Shown: positions 47,489-55,682, counted from the stretch's first letter. The stretch is DNA of 64,000 bases from Bradyrhizobium lablabi (GCF_018131005.1 NZ_JAFCJK010000008.1:62001-126000); one strand, 5' to 3'. Made by a program: numbers and translations. The notes: a model not told the origin generated them from the sequence alone.

Positions 47489-48892
47489 TTACTCCGCGCC
47501 AACCCAGTTGCCGTGAAAGCCGTCGGGTACACGATGGCCGAGATGAACCAGCGCGACAGGTCCGGTTTCGATGTCGGCCGCGTTGAAGATGGCGAGGTCG
47601 CTGCGGTTCTCCTGCGCGCGCCAGACCACCGCGAGCAGCCAGCCGTCGCCCTCGGCGGCATCGGCGCCGCGCTCGACGAAGACGGGCTCGGAGATCGTAT
47701 CGCCGGCCGGCAGCAGATAGCGGCCGAGACGCTTGCCCGCTCCGTCGACATGCACGATGCCTGACAGCGCGCCGAACATCGGCAGGTCGGGGTTGGCGCA
47801 GGCGTACCAGCCGTGATGGCTCTTCAAGCCCGCGCGGCGATCGTCGACGCGTGGAAATTCGCCGGTAAGGTCGTCGAGATAGGTCTGCGTGAAGCGATCG
47901 GTATTGCCGGCGAGGTCGAACGTCCAGCGGCAATGGCGTGCACGGTTCTTCTTCGGATCGGTCGACGATCCGTCGGGATGGTTGAACAGCGGCGCTTCCT
48001 CGAACTGCATCACGTCGGCGATGATGCGGTTTCCGTCTTCCCACGCATTCATGACGTGGAAGACGTAGCAGCTCTCGGCGCGGAACCAGATGATGTCCTT
48101 TGACGAGCCGCTGCGCTTCATCACGCCGACATAGGCGCCTTTCTCGGGCTCCCAGGCGTACGGCGCTTGTCCCCGCATCGCGCGCTGCATGTTGCCGGTG
48201 ATCGGCAGGATCGGAAACAGCACATGGCTCTCGGTGACGATGAAGTCGTGCACCATGCTGGCATAGGGCGATTCAAGGCGTTCGAATCGTGTCACCACGC
48301 CGGACGCACTGACCGCGCCAAACGACAGCGCCGGCGTCAAGGGCCCGGCCGCGTTGTAGCCGAAGAACACCAACTCCCCAGTGAGGGGATCAATCTTGGG
48401 ATGTGCGGTGAAAGGGCCGGAGATCGCGCCCTTGTAGTCGCAATAGCCGAGCCGGTTGAGCGTGCCGGGCTCGATCTCGGTCGGCAGGTGACCTTCCTCG
48501 AGCGCAAGCAGGTGGCCGGCGTGAAAGATGATGTTGGTGTTGGCGACGCCGCCGTCCGCCGGCGCTGAGGCCGGCGCATCCGGCAGCTTGCGGCCGAAGC
48601 CGCCATATAGCGCGCGGCCGGCGTCATGCTCGGCCTGCCATTTCGGAGTGCGGACCCAGCGGTTGCGATAGCTGGCGCGGCCGTTCTCGACGTGGAAGGC
48701 GTGCAGCATGCCGTCGCCGACGAACCAGTGCGCGCCGGGTGCCTCGAATTGCGGATTGGGGCCGTTGCGGTAGAGCGTGCCGTTGAGCTCGCGCGGCAAT
48801 TCACCCGTGATTTTCAGGAACGGCGCGTCGCACTCAAAGGGAATCGGCGCCAGATTGGTCCGCGCCGCATTTGACGTCACCCGGTCGGGCAT
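47489..48892 (-). CDS. Carotenoid oxygenase (retinal-pigment-epithelium family)
   Basis: A 467-residue non-haem iron dioxygenase that cleaves carotenoids or stilbene-like compounds. The four iron-ligand His candidates are visible in FTAHPKID, SMVHDFIVTE, YVFHVMNAWED and the C-terminal FHGNW. NGTLYRNGPNPQFE and GDGMLHAFHVENG are the family opening. It diverges from tetR, with two operator copies in between, so it is probably the main regulon target. Substrate not predictable. Confidence 0.92.
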   Translation of the reverse strand: MPDRVTSNAARTNLAPIPFECDAPFLKITGELPRELNGTLYRNGPNPQFEAPGAHWFVGDGMLHAFHVENGRASYRNRWVRTPKWQAEHDAGRALYGGFGRKLPDAPASAPADGGVANTNIIFHAGHLLALEEGHLPTEIEPGTLNRLGYCDYKGAISGPFTAHPKIDPLTGELVFFGYNAAGPLTPALSFGAVSASGVVTRFERLESPYASMVHDFIVTESHVLFPILPITGNMQRAMRGQAPYAWEPEKGAYVGVMKRSGSSKDIIWFRAESCYVFHVMNAWEDGNRIIADVMQFEEAPLFNHPDGSSTDPKKNRARHCRWTFDLAGNTDRFTQTYLDDLTGEFPRVDDRRAGLKSHHGWYACANPDLPMFGALSGIVHVDGAGKRLGRYLLPAGDTISEPVFVERGADAAEGDGWLLAVVWRAQENRSDLAIFNAADIETGPVALVHLGHRVPDGFHGNWVGAE

Positions 48893-48909
48893 CTCGCGCT
48901 TCCTTCATA

Positions 48910-48928
48910 ATCTTTACACCGTAAAGAT
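48910..48928. promoter_or_regulatory. TetR-type operator B1
   Basis: ATCTTTAC-ACC-GTAAAGAT, a perfect 8-bp inverted repeat 18 bases before the carotenoid oxygenase start, the same distance as operator A1 from its gene. Confidence 0.8.
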
Positions 48929-48963
48929 ACGGATAGTGCAGGCGGCCTGGATCGTCAAGCAAA

Positions 48964-48982
48964 ATCTTTACACTGTAAAAAT
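48964..48982. promoter_or_regulatory. TetR-type operator B2
   Basis: ATCTTTAC-ACT-GTAAAAAT; right arm matches 7 of 8. It lies 20 bases before the tetR start and 54 bases from B1, suggesting autoregulation of tetR. Confidence 0.75.
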
Positions 48983-49002
48983 CGCGTCATATAACAGACC
49001 GC

Positions 49003-49731
49003 ATGGCAAGATTATCCAAGGAAAACAAGGCAAGCCGCGCAGCATTGGTGCGGACCCGCCGGACCACACGGGCAGCAGCCGATCGCCCCGCGCGGCGGCC
49101 GCGGCGCACAACGGATGCGCCCTATCATCACGGCGACCTGCATGAGGCGCTGTTGAAGGCCGCCGAGCGCGTGCTCGAGCGCGACGGACTGGCCGGCCTC
49201 ACGCTGCGCGCCGTGGCGCGCGAAGCCGGGGTTTCGCATGCGGCACCGACGCATCATTTTGGCGATCTCACCGGGCTCGTCAGCGAACTTGCGGCGATCG
49301 GCTTCCGCCAGTTCAACGATGCCATGATCGCGGCCGGCGCCACCGGCTCGACGCCGGCCGAAAAGGGGATGGCGCGGGCCAAGGCCTACATCGCCTATGC
49401 ACAGGCCCATCCCGGAATGTACGGCCTGATGTTCCGAACCGAGCGCCTCGACATGTCGAGGCCTTCGCTGCACGAGGCGGCGAGTGCGTCTTTCGCCGGG
49501 CTCGCGGGCGCGGTCGGCGCCAGCCGTCACGAGCAGATTCATGAGAGGGCGCTGTCGCTGGATCAGGCCGCGGCGATCGTGCGCGCCTGGTCGCTGGTCC
49601 ACGGCTTCACGACACTGCTGCTCGACGGGCGGCTCACCGACGTGCTCAGGCGGATGCCGTCAGGCAACACCGTCGACACGCTGCTCGAGGCGATGCTGAA
49701 AGGCACGATGCCGCGCCCCGCGGCACCGTAG
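49003..49731 (+). CDS. TetR-family transcriptional regulator
   Basis: A 242-residue regulator. A basic N-terminal extension (~40 residues, rich in Arg/Lys/Ala) precedes the TetR helix-turn-helix (DLHEALLKAAERVLERDGLAGLTLRAVAREAGVSHAAPTHHFGDLTGLV). The C-terminal helical domain (AYAQAHPGMYGLMFRTERLD) resembles the WHG-type TetR C-domain. It most likely binds the ATCTTTAC-N3-GTAAAGAT sites flanking it and the carotenoid oxygenase. The inducer is unknown. Confidence 0.88.
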   Translation: MARLSKENKASRAALVRTRRTTRAAADRPARRPRRTTDAPYHHGDLHEALLKAAERVLERDGLAGLTLRAVAREAGVSHAAPTHHFGDLTGLVSELAAIGFRQFNDAMIAAGATGSTPAEKGMARAKAYIAYAQAHPGMYGLMFRTERLDMSRPSLHEAASASFAGLAGAVGASRHEQIHERALSLDQAAAIVRAWSLVHGFTTLLLDGRLTDVLRRMPSGNTVDTLLEAMLKGTMPRPAAP

Positions 49732-49765
49732 CAACACAACCCAATGCTCTCCCACGCATTGTCGG

Positions 49766-51091
49766 CTACATCAGCGACACCACGCGCGCCGCAAGCGCCG
49801 GCTCGCGCAGCGCTGTCTGCGGCTTGAGCAACTGCTGGACTTCTGCCGTCAGCCGGTGCACCTCCGGATCCTGCGCGGCGAGCTTGGTCAGAGCCATCCC
49901 GTATTGCAAGCGCTGTGCGAGGTCGGCAGGGCGAACGCCGCGCGTTGCGGGGTACACGAAATCGGACACGGCAACGCCCCACGGCGTTTCGATGGTGCTT
50001 TGGATGGCAGCGAAGAAGTCCCGCGCCAAACGGTCCATGGGAACCTCGTCAGTCAGTAGCCGGTCCAGTATCACCGCCTCCTGCGCCGCCACGCTCATGC
50101 CCTGGCCAAAGACCGGATTAAAGCGGCAAAGTGCATCGCCGATCGCAAGCAGCCCTGCCGGAAAGAACTCCAGACGCTCGAAATGCCGCCGTGTGCTGCA
50201 GGGCAGTTTGTACCGCACTATGTCGGTTAGCGGCCGGGCATCCCTGATTGCCTCATAGACCGTCGGGGTTCGAAGGCTCTTGACGAAATCCATGAACTCC
50301 GCGCGTTCGCCGGAAGGCGCATCGCCGTGATTGGCTCCAACTGAGACCAGCCATCGCTGCTTCTCGATCGGAAACAGGAACGCGCCGCGGCTTGTGGCAG
50401 GCGCGGCAGGCAGGATGATATTGCCCAGCCAGTCGGCGCCACGGTCAAGCGGCCGTTCGACGATGGTGCTCGCGTACGCCTGGTCGATGCCAATCTCGGT
50501 TTCCTCGGGTTTCGGGAGGGACAGTTCTTCGAGGAACTGCAGTGTCAGGCCACAGCGCCCGGAGGCGTCAACTACCAGATCGGCTTCGAGCGTCACGGCA
50601 GAACCGTCTTCGCTATCATAACGGACCGCTTCCACCCGCTTTGCATCGCGCGATGCGGCAAGCTTGGTCACACGGGAGCGCACTGAGAGGTCGATGTTTG
50701 GGGTCTGCTGCACGCGCCTCCGGGTAACCGCCTCGAGCAGTGGTCGCGACATGGAAAAGATGTCGAGGCCGAGATCGCGTATGGGAAACGGATCGAAGCC
50801 GGGGCGTTCCATCCGAATGTCTTTGCCGGTGCGGACCTTGACGGCGCCGGCGTCTGCCAGATCCTGCTCAAATCCCGGAAACAGGGCCTGCAACGCCTGT
50901 AGCCCGCCGGCGAGCAGCATGTGGGCGTGCGGCGCTTGCGGTGTGCCGGTTCGGGGCGCTGGTTCTGCAGGAAGCATGTCACGCTCGAGCACCGTGACTT
51001 TTCCGAAATGCTTGGAGAGAGCCCGAGCGGCAGTAAGGCCGGCCATTCCGGCGCCGATCACGACAGCACTAGCTCTAGCAGAGTGTGGCAC
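49766..51091 (-). CDS. FAD-dependent oxidoreductase (halogenase/squalene-epoxidase-like)
   Basis: A 441-residue flavoprotein. The FAD-binding Rossmann motif AVVIGAGMAGLTAARAL is at the N-terminus, GIDQAYASTIVERPL and the DxxxP-like FFPAGLLAIGDALCRFNPVFGQGMSVAAQEAV segment follow. The PRTGTPQAPHAHMLLAGGLQAL stretch is found in this flavoprotein subgroup, often with unknown substrates. It stands alone, convergent with tetR. Substrate unknown. Confidence 0.86.
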   Translation of the reverse strand: MPHSARASAVVIGAGMAGLTAARALSKHFGKVTVLERDMLPAEPAPRTGTPQAPHAHMLLAGGLQALQALFPGFEQDLADAGAVKVRTGKDIRMERPGFDPFPIRDLGLDIFSMSRPLLEAVTRRRVQQTPNIDLSVRSRVTKLAASRDAKRVEAVRYDSEDGSAVTLEADLVVDASGRCGLTLQFLEELSLPKPEETEIGIDQAYASTIVERPLDRGADWLGNIILPAAPATSRGAFLFPIEKQRWLVSVGANHGDAPSGERAEFMDFVKSLRTPTVYEAIRDARPLTDIVRYKLPCSTRRHFERLEFFPAGLLAIGDALCRFNPVFGQGMSVAAQEAVILDRLLTDEVPMDRLARDFFAAIQSTIETPWGVAVSDFVYPATRGVRPADLAQRLQYGMALTKLAAQDPEVHRLTAEVQQLLKPQTALREPALAARVVSLM

Positions 51092-51214
51092 GTATGCCTC
51101 CTGAAAAAATAAAATGAAACAGGATCAAAAATGGCAGCGAACGCGGCGCTCAATGCAGCAACTTGCGTCCCTGGCGCAGCCCGAAGATTACCTCGTCCTT
51201 TGCAAAGCGAAAGC

Positions 51215-51270
51215 CCCAATCTCCGAGAACGCCGAAGGCACACAAGTGCCTAAGGCGCGGTGAGATTGGG
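51215..51270. terminator. Long-stem hairpin downstream of the IalB-like gene
   Basis: Perfect 9-bp outer arms CCCAATCTC (51215-51223) and GAGATTGGG (51262-51270) enclose an inner GGCA(CACAAG)TGCC hairpin. On the minus strand it follows the IalB-like gene by ~80 bases and is followed by GGCTTTCGCTTTG. It may be a terminator or a structured RNA element. Confidence 0.45.
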
Positions 51271-51296
51271 TCGGATCGTCATCGCGCTTTTAGGTC

Positions 51297-51356
51297 TTTG
51301 TTTGAGCATGATCTTTTCGAAGAAACCGCTGCGCGTTTTTGCGGATCACATTTTAG
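51297..51356. repeat. Bradyrhizobium-type GAGCATGATC...GGATCA intergenic repeat
   Basis: TTTGAGCATGATCTTTTCG...CCGCTGCGCGTTTTTGCGGATCA resembles a short repeat found between genes in many Bradyrhizobium and Rhodopseudomonas genomes, in which a GAGCATGATC arm pairs with GATCATGCTC. Here the right arm is degenerate (GGATCACATT). It ends at the IalB-like gene. Confidence 0.5.
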
Positions 51357-51955
51357 CGTTTGGTCAGCGACGTGGTCCGGCCGCTCTGGCCGATCGTCCT
51401 CACCTCGTCCTTGCCGCACTTGAAGGCGCGGGCGAAATTGTCGGCCGCCTGCCGCGCCAGTTCGTTCGCGTCGGGGTTGGCTGCCACATCGACAAAGGCG
51501 ACGTGACAGACCTGACCGGGCGGCAGCCGCGTGACAGCGAGCATCGCTTTTGTCGAGGGCCGGCCGTCCTTGTCCTGCTCGCTGTTATCCGCAATCAGCC
51601 AGCGCTGGATGATCGCGAACGGCCTGCCATCGGCGATGCGCCATTCGACCGTATGAGCGGTCGAACTGAACGGGCCGAACCAGGCCTGCGCGGCAGGCTC
51701 CTTCGCCGCCGCCTGCCGGTTCCGGCCGACTGACACGACTTCGCGCAGGTCATCCTCGCTGACGAGCAGCACAAGTCCCGACTTGCCCGGGCAGATCCGC
51801 GTGGTGCCGCCATCGAGTTCGCTCGGCTTGCCGATCATGCGGCAATCCTTCGGCGCCGACGACGTGTAGCTGCTGATAACAGGTTGAGCGGCGACCCGAG
51901 CGGGATCTGTGCCGAAGAGGGCCGCAATAGCTGTTGCAAATATGATGTATTTCAT
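51353..51955 (-). CDS. Invasion-associated locus B (IalB)-like exported protein
   Basis: A 200-residue protein with signal peptide MKYIIFATAIAALFGTDPARVAA. The mature part (LLVSEDDLREVVSVGR, FAIIQRWLIADN, AMLAVTRLPPGQVCHVAFVDVAANPDANELARQAADNFARAFKCG) resembles the C-terminal part of IalB-family proteins, with three or more Cys. Upstream ATGs at 51994 and 52000 are possible. The family is widespread in Rhizobiales, with no proven pathogenic role here. Confidence 0.7.
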   Translation of the reverse strand: MKYIIFATAIAALFGTDPARVAAQPVISSYTSSAPKDCRMIGKPSELDGGTTRICPGKSGLVLLVSEDDLREVVSVGRNRQAAAKEPAAQAWFGPFSSTAHTVEWRIADGRPFAIIQRWLIADNSEQDKDGRPSTKAMLAVTRLPPGQVCHVAFVDVAANPDANELARQAADNFARAFKCGKDEVRTIGQSGRTTSLTKR

Positions 51956-52103
51956 CGGAAGTTTGCCAACGGGAACCGATTTGATGTTTGACATGTGCAA
52001 CCTGGGGAAGGTTCAAGGGATACGCTGACATGTGCGCGGAATCGTCCTAGAAGGGCGGCTTCGCAAATTCATCCACATTGGTGTGGCCGAGCCTTAGATC
52101 GTT

Positions 52104-52799
52104 ATGCCTTCGATATCACCGAACAAACCCTACCGCGTCGGCCGTTCCCGCACCGGACTTGGTCTTTTCGCCACCAGGCCGATCAAGAAGGGTTCCAGGA
52201 TCATCCGCTATTTCGGGCCGCTCCTGGATTCCAAGAAGACGGACGAGGACGCGATCGAGAACAAATATCTATTTGAGCTCACCAACCGCTGGACCATCGA
52301 CGGCTCGGTCCGCGAAAACATCGCCCGCTACATCAATCACGCCTGCAAGCCGAACGCCGAATCCGACGTCAAGCCCCGCAAGCGCAAGGTCTTCATCCGC
52401 GCCATCAAGAACATCGAGCCGGGCGAGGAGATCAACTACGATTACGGCACCGACTACTTCAAGGCCTTTCTGAAGCCGATCGGCTGCAAATGCGAAGCTT
52501 GCGAGAAGAAGCGCAAGAAAAAGCGCGCGGAGGCGAGGGCGGAGCGGCTGCGGCTGAAGGAAAAGGCCGAGCGGAAGGAGCGACGGAAGGCCGAGAAGCT
52601 TGCCAAGGAGAAGGCGAGGGCCAGGGCGATGGCGAAGGCCGAAAAGGTGAAGCAGAACGGCGCCAAAACGAACCGCGCAACGACGAACCGCGTCAGGGCG
52701 AATGGCCAGCACCACCTGAATGGCCATTCCCTCGTCAGGGCTGCCGGCAAGAGAGGCACCGCTGCAAAGCGCGGCGACGCGCGGGCGCTGCAGGCCTAG
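52104..52799 (+). CDS. SET-domain protein with a basic C-terminal tail
   Basis: A 231-residue predicted protein-lysine methyltransferase. The SET core covers residues ~10-120: YRVGRSRTGLGLFATRPIKKGSRIIRYFG, the SAM/active-site NHAC (in YINHACKPNAESD), and EEINYDYGTDYF. A post-SET-like Cys cluster (CKCEACEKK) follows. Residues ~130-230 are extremely rich in Lys/Arg/Ala with a coiled-coil look, which could bind nucleic acid. Bacterial SET proteins can modify ribosomal or chromosomal proteins; the target is unknown here. Confidence 0.85.
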   Translation: MPSISPNKPYRVGRSRTGLGLFATRPIKKGSRIIRYFGPLLDSKKTDEDAIENKYLFELTNRWTIDGSVRENIARYINHACKPNAESDVKPRKRKVFIRAIKNIEPGEEINYDYGTDYFKAFLKPIGCKCEACEKKRKKKRAEARAERLRLKEKAERKERRKAEKLAKEKARARAMAKAEKVKQNGAKTNRATTNRVRANGQHHLNGHSLVRAAGKRGTAAKRGDARALQA

Positions 52800-52814
52800 A
52801 AAATTATCCCGGAA

Positions 52815-53105
52815 CTATCCGCCCGGCCGGTGCGCCGACATCGGCAAGGGAGACCTGCCGAAATCCAGCGTCGAGCGCTGGATGATCATGCCGCGCTCGT
52901 CAATGACGAGGCGGAAGCGGCGGTGCTCGGAGAAGAACGTGAGGCGATGCCGGCCGCGATCGGCGTCGATTCCGCGTTCCGACAGCGTCGTGATCTTGCC
53001 GGACCGCAGTTGCGCCTGGAGCAGCGGCACAGCGATGCCGAGTCCTTCAGCGACGACGCTCGCGTCGACCTCGAACGCGCCGTCCCCGAATGCGATCCGC
53101 GTCAC
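52815..53105 (-). CDS. DUF6522-like small protein coupled to nsrR
   Basis: A 96-residue protein beginning at a GTG that overlaps the nsrR stop (GTGA); a longer start upstream would run through the nsrR coding sequence. It reads VTRIAFGDGAFEVDASVVAEGL, with the closing HRRFRLVIDERGMIIQRSTLDFGRSPLP typical of DUF6522. No membrane span or cofactor motif is seen. Tight coupling to an NO-sensing regulator suggests a role in nitrosative stress; this is inference. Confidence 0.75.
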   Translation of the reverse strand: MTRIAFGDGAFEVDASVVAEGLGIAVPLLQAQLRSGKITTLSERGIDADRGRHRLTFFSEHRRFRLVIDERGMIIQRSTLDFGRSPLPMSAHRPGG

Positions 53106-53536
53106 GACGCCCTCGCGGGATGCCGGGAAGCACGGGGCAGATAGGCGCATTCGGCGAGCGTGGTTGCGTCGAGCTCGCGCATGAAGGCCTCGCGCGCTGC
53201 GGCAAGCCTCGCCTTGAGCCGGCAGCGCGGCAGCAGCACGCAGTCGCCACCGTCATCCCTGAAACATTCGACCAGCGCGCTGCCCCCTTCCAGCGCGCGC
53301 ACCACCTCGCCAAGCGTGATCGCCTCTGGCGGGCGCGCCAGCGAAAACCCGCCGCCCGCGCCGCGCTGGGTGGTGATGAAGCCGCAATCGGCAAGGTCGC
53401 GTACCACCTTGGCGAGGTGATTGCGGGAAATGCCGAATTCGGTCGCGATCTCGTTGGTCGCAAACGACCGGCCCGGCTCGCCGGCCAGCCGCATCAAGGC
53501 GCGCAGGGCAAAATCGCTGAAAGACGTCAGGCGCAT
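53102..53536 (-). CDS. nsrR: Rrf2-family NO-sensing regulator NsrR
   Basis: A 144-residue winged-helix repressor that senses nitric oxide through an iron-sulfur cluster. MRLTSFSDFALRALMRLAGE is the Rrf2 opening, with Asp8 at the position of the fourth cluster ligand known in NsrR. Three Cys (91, 99, 105, in VECF, GDCV and PRCR) form the cluster. A matching NsrR box lies upstream, between this gene and the divergent globin. The downstream DUF6522 gene overlaps its stop. Confidence 0.9.
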   Translation of the reverse strand: MRLTSFSDFALRALMRLAGEPGRSFATNEIATEFGISRNHLAKVVRDLADCGFITTQRGAGGGFSLARPPEAITLGEVVRALEGGSALVECFRDDGGDCVLLPRCRLKARLAAAREAFMRELDATTLAECAYLPRASRHPARAS

Positions 53537-53583
53537 GGGAGCTCCCCGAAAACAGAGCTTGGCGGATCTGCTATAGCAATCTA

Positions 53584-53606
53584 AATATGCATTTGAAATA
53601 CCTATT
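53584..53606. promoter_or_regulatory. NsrR-binding box in the nsrR/globin divergent promoter
   Basis: AATATGCATTT-G-AAATACCTATT, close to the 11-1-11 NsrR consensus (AAGATGCATTT with its mirror). It sits midway between the divergent nsrR and truncated-haemoglobin genes, so one site could control both. Confidence 0.75.
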
Positions 53607-53620
53607 TAAGGAGATGGCCC

Positions 53621-54082
53621 ATGACGGGGGCAGAGCGCCGTGAACAGATCACGGCCGAAATCGCAGCGAAGACCGGGATCACCGAGGCGATGATCGAGCG
53701 CCTGGTGCACAGCTTCTACGCGAAGGTCCGCCGCGACGCGATGCTCGCGCCGGTGTTCGAGGCGAAGATCAGTGATTGGGAGCCGCATCTTGCGCAGATG
53801 TGCGCCTTCTGGTCGTCGGTCGCGCTGATGACCGGGCGCTATCACGGCACGCCGGTGGTCAAGCATATGCCGCTGCCGGTCGATGCCGCGCACTTCGACC
53901 GCTGGCTCGAGCTGTTCGAGGCGACCGCGCGCGATGTTTGCCCGCCGACGGCGGAAGCGCATTTCGTCGAACGAGCCCGCCGTATCGCCGCGAGCCTTGA
54001 AATGGGCATCGCCGGCGGGCAGGGCGTCATGCTCGGCATCGGCGAGAGATTCCGACGGGACGCAGCGGGCGCGGTGCAATGA
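53621..54082 (+). CDS. Group III truncated haemoglobin
   Basis: A 153-residue globin. FYAKVRRDAMLAPVFEAKISDWEPHLAQMCAFWSSVALMTGRYHGTPVVKHMPLPVDAAHFDRWLELF is typical of the group III truncated (Ctb-like) family; His82 in VVKHMPL is the likely proximal haem ligand. A strong AAGGAG site precedes the ATG, just downstream of an NsrR box. The probable role is NO or oxygen handling under NsrR control. Confidence 0.9.
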   Translation: MTGAERREQITAEIAAKTGITEAMIERLVHSFYAKVRRDAMLAPVFEAKISDWEPHLAQMCAFWSSVALMTGRYHGTPVVKHMPLPVDAAHFDRWLELFEATARDVCPPTAEAHFVERARRIAASLEMGIAGGQGVMLGIGERFRRDAAGAVQ

Positions 54083-54583
54083 CGAACGTCAGTCACGTGC
54101 ATCTAAAGTTCGCCGCATAAAGTTTGCCGAGCTTTGTCGCAGAAGCCTTCGGTTCCTTGTGATGCACACTCCATGCCGATGCACGCGGACAATGGAAGTA
54201 TCGATCATCTGGACAACCGCATCATGGATAGCGGCAAGTGCATGAATGATACGGCTCCAGGCACGGATGGAGACAGACCTCTATTGGCCCGAGACGGACC
54301 AACCGGACTGCTCTGGCGATGTCCGTTGATTGGGGGAGACCGGAAGTGGCTGGCAGAGCGGTAAACCGACGCGATTGACCCAGAGCGCTCATCGCCCTGT
54401 CAGATCTTACTGCGACGCACAACGCCGATACCGTCTTACGACCCGGCCCCAATCTGGACGGCGCTCGAAGTTGGTTCCTGTTGATCCAGATCAATCAATC
54501 ACGAGACTCAAAGCGCCATGACACGTTGTGTTTGATGATCGTCCCCAGGGAGAGTCTTCTCGCACAAGAGAAGGAGGCTAGAC
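54083..54583. other. Non-coding stretch with degenerate repeat sequence
   Basis: About 500 bases with no convincing gene. The 54310-54420 part (GCGATGTCCGTTGATTGGGGG, then GGAAGTGGC and GATTGACCCAGAGCGCTC) resembles degenerate intergenic repeats found in many Bradyrhizobium-type genomes; related sequence recurs at 55734-55770 and 62685-62720. Short frames here encode no recognisable protein. Confidence 0.45.
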
Positions 54584-54841
54584 ATGAACGGTCAGTACGG
54601 AAGGATTTCGCGCCGCACAGCATTCTCACTTCTTGGACTAGCCGCTGCGTTAGGCACTCTCGCCCCAGCCCTGATGCTATCAGCTTCGGAAGCGGAGGCT
54701 CAGACGGCAGGGATGGAGCGCCGTCAAGAACGCCGCGCGGGTCGCCACGAACGGCGTGAGGCGAGGCGTACAGGACGCCAAGAGCGGCGTGAAACTCGGC
54801 GTGGTGGAGGCGAACCAACAACCACGGGCGCGGCGAAATAG
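54584..54841 (+). CDS. Small exported Arg-rich protein, possible Tat substrate
   Basis: An 85-residue protein with strong GAAGGAGG site. The leader YGRISRRTAFSLLGLAAALG ends near SEAEAQ and has an SRR motif before the hydrophobic core, resembling but not exactly matching a Tat signal. The ~40-residue mature part is made of Arg/Glu repeats (MERRQERRAGRHERREARRT). A basic exported peptide of unknown role. Confidence 0.65.
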   Translation: MNGQYGRISRRTAFSLLGLAAALGTLAPALMLSASEAEAQTAGMERRQERRAGRHERREARRTGRQERRETRRGGGEPTTTGAAK

Positions 54842-54849
54842 CAGTCGCG

Positions 54850-55107
54850 GTGCGCCCTACCTGGTATGTAACTTTCGAAATCCGCAAACGCGGTCTGCTG
54901 TCGAAGAAAGAGCGCAGCCCCCGTGAAACCCGAACATTTGCGACCGAAGCCGAAGCCAAGACGTTCGCCCGCGTGAAACTGGAAGAGGGACTGGTCGTAT
55001 CTGCTGGCACGATCAATCCCTACTCGCCCAAGCGACTGATCCTTGCCCACGACGTTGCTAGTTGGGTCGATGAGCAAATCGAGAGCAATGAAGATCGGCG
55101 CGGCTAG
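54850..55107 (+). CDS. Small conserved hypothetical protein
   Basis: An 85-residue protein from a GTG, MRPTWYVTFEIRKRGLLSKK, with FATEAEAKTFARVKLEEGLVVSAGTINPYSPKRL. The strand-helix-strand pattern suggests a small soluble fold, and similar proteins occur in rhizobia. The ribosome site is weak. It follows the Arg-rich exported protein by 8 bases, possibly in one transcript. Confidence 0.65.
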   Translation: MRPTWYVTFEIRKRGLLSKKERSPRETRTFATEAEAKTFARVKLEEGLVVSAGTINPYSPKRLILAHDVASWVDEQIESNEDRRG

Positions 55108-55316
55108 AAATCGTTCAGAGATCGAACCAGCGCTCGCTTATCGTCGAGTGTTGCCATTTTTGGCATATGCCCTATCGCGGGTCATGCCTGTTGTTGGTTC
55201 GTTGCACTGATTTTGAATTTCTACCTTCCGCTGCGAAGCCTTGCGCCAGATCAAAAGGTGATTTTCTGGACCGTCAGAACTTGCGAGCAGGACCATCCGT
55301 TTGCGAGGGACTGAAA

Positions 55317-55682
55317 ATGAAGATTGCATTGTTATCGCTGGCCCTAATGGGCCAACCGGCCACGATACCGATCTCTGATAAGGTTCCGGTGCTGAACGTG
55401 GAGGCGGCATGCAAAGCAACAGTGGAAGAAGCCAAAGCGCACGGACTTACTGCCGTTGAGAGTTTCTCGGATTGCATGAAAGACGAAAAGGAGGCGCAGC
55501 AACAGGTAAGCACTTTATGGGCGACCAGCCCCAGTGATGTTCGCAATCGTTGCGAGGGCACAGCGTCGATAGGTGTTCATAGTTACGTCGAGCTGCTCAC
55601 GTGTTTGCAGGCCGCGTTTGTCGCAGCCCACCCCGAGGCTGTCCCTCCAAGGAAGGCAAGCAGGGATCGAAATAAGCACTAG
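55317..55682 (+). CDS. Small exported or periplasmic hypothetical protein
   Basis: A 121-residue protein with a short hydrophobic leader (MKIALLSLALMGQPAT) and a GAGGGA site. Four Cys (in EAACKATVEEAKA, SDCMKDEKE, NRCEGTAS, LTCLQAAF) are spaced as two possible disulfides in a helical mature part. I chose this ATG because the upstream in-frame extension is Cys/Arg-rich and not protein-like. Function unknown. Confidence 0.62.
   Translation: MKIALLSLALMGQPATIPISDKVPVLNVEAACKATVEEAKAHGLTAVESFSDCMKDEKEAQQQVSTLWATSPSDVRNRCEGTASIGVHSYVELLTCLQAAFVAAHPEAVPPRKASRDRNKH

Noticed and set aside
51163..51423. A plus-strand frame of 86 codons at the IalB-like gene end
   Set aside because: It is translation of the hairpin and intergenic repeat, not a protein.
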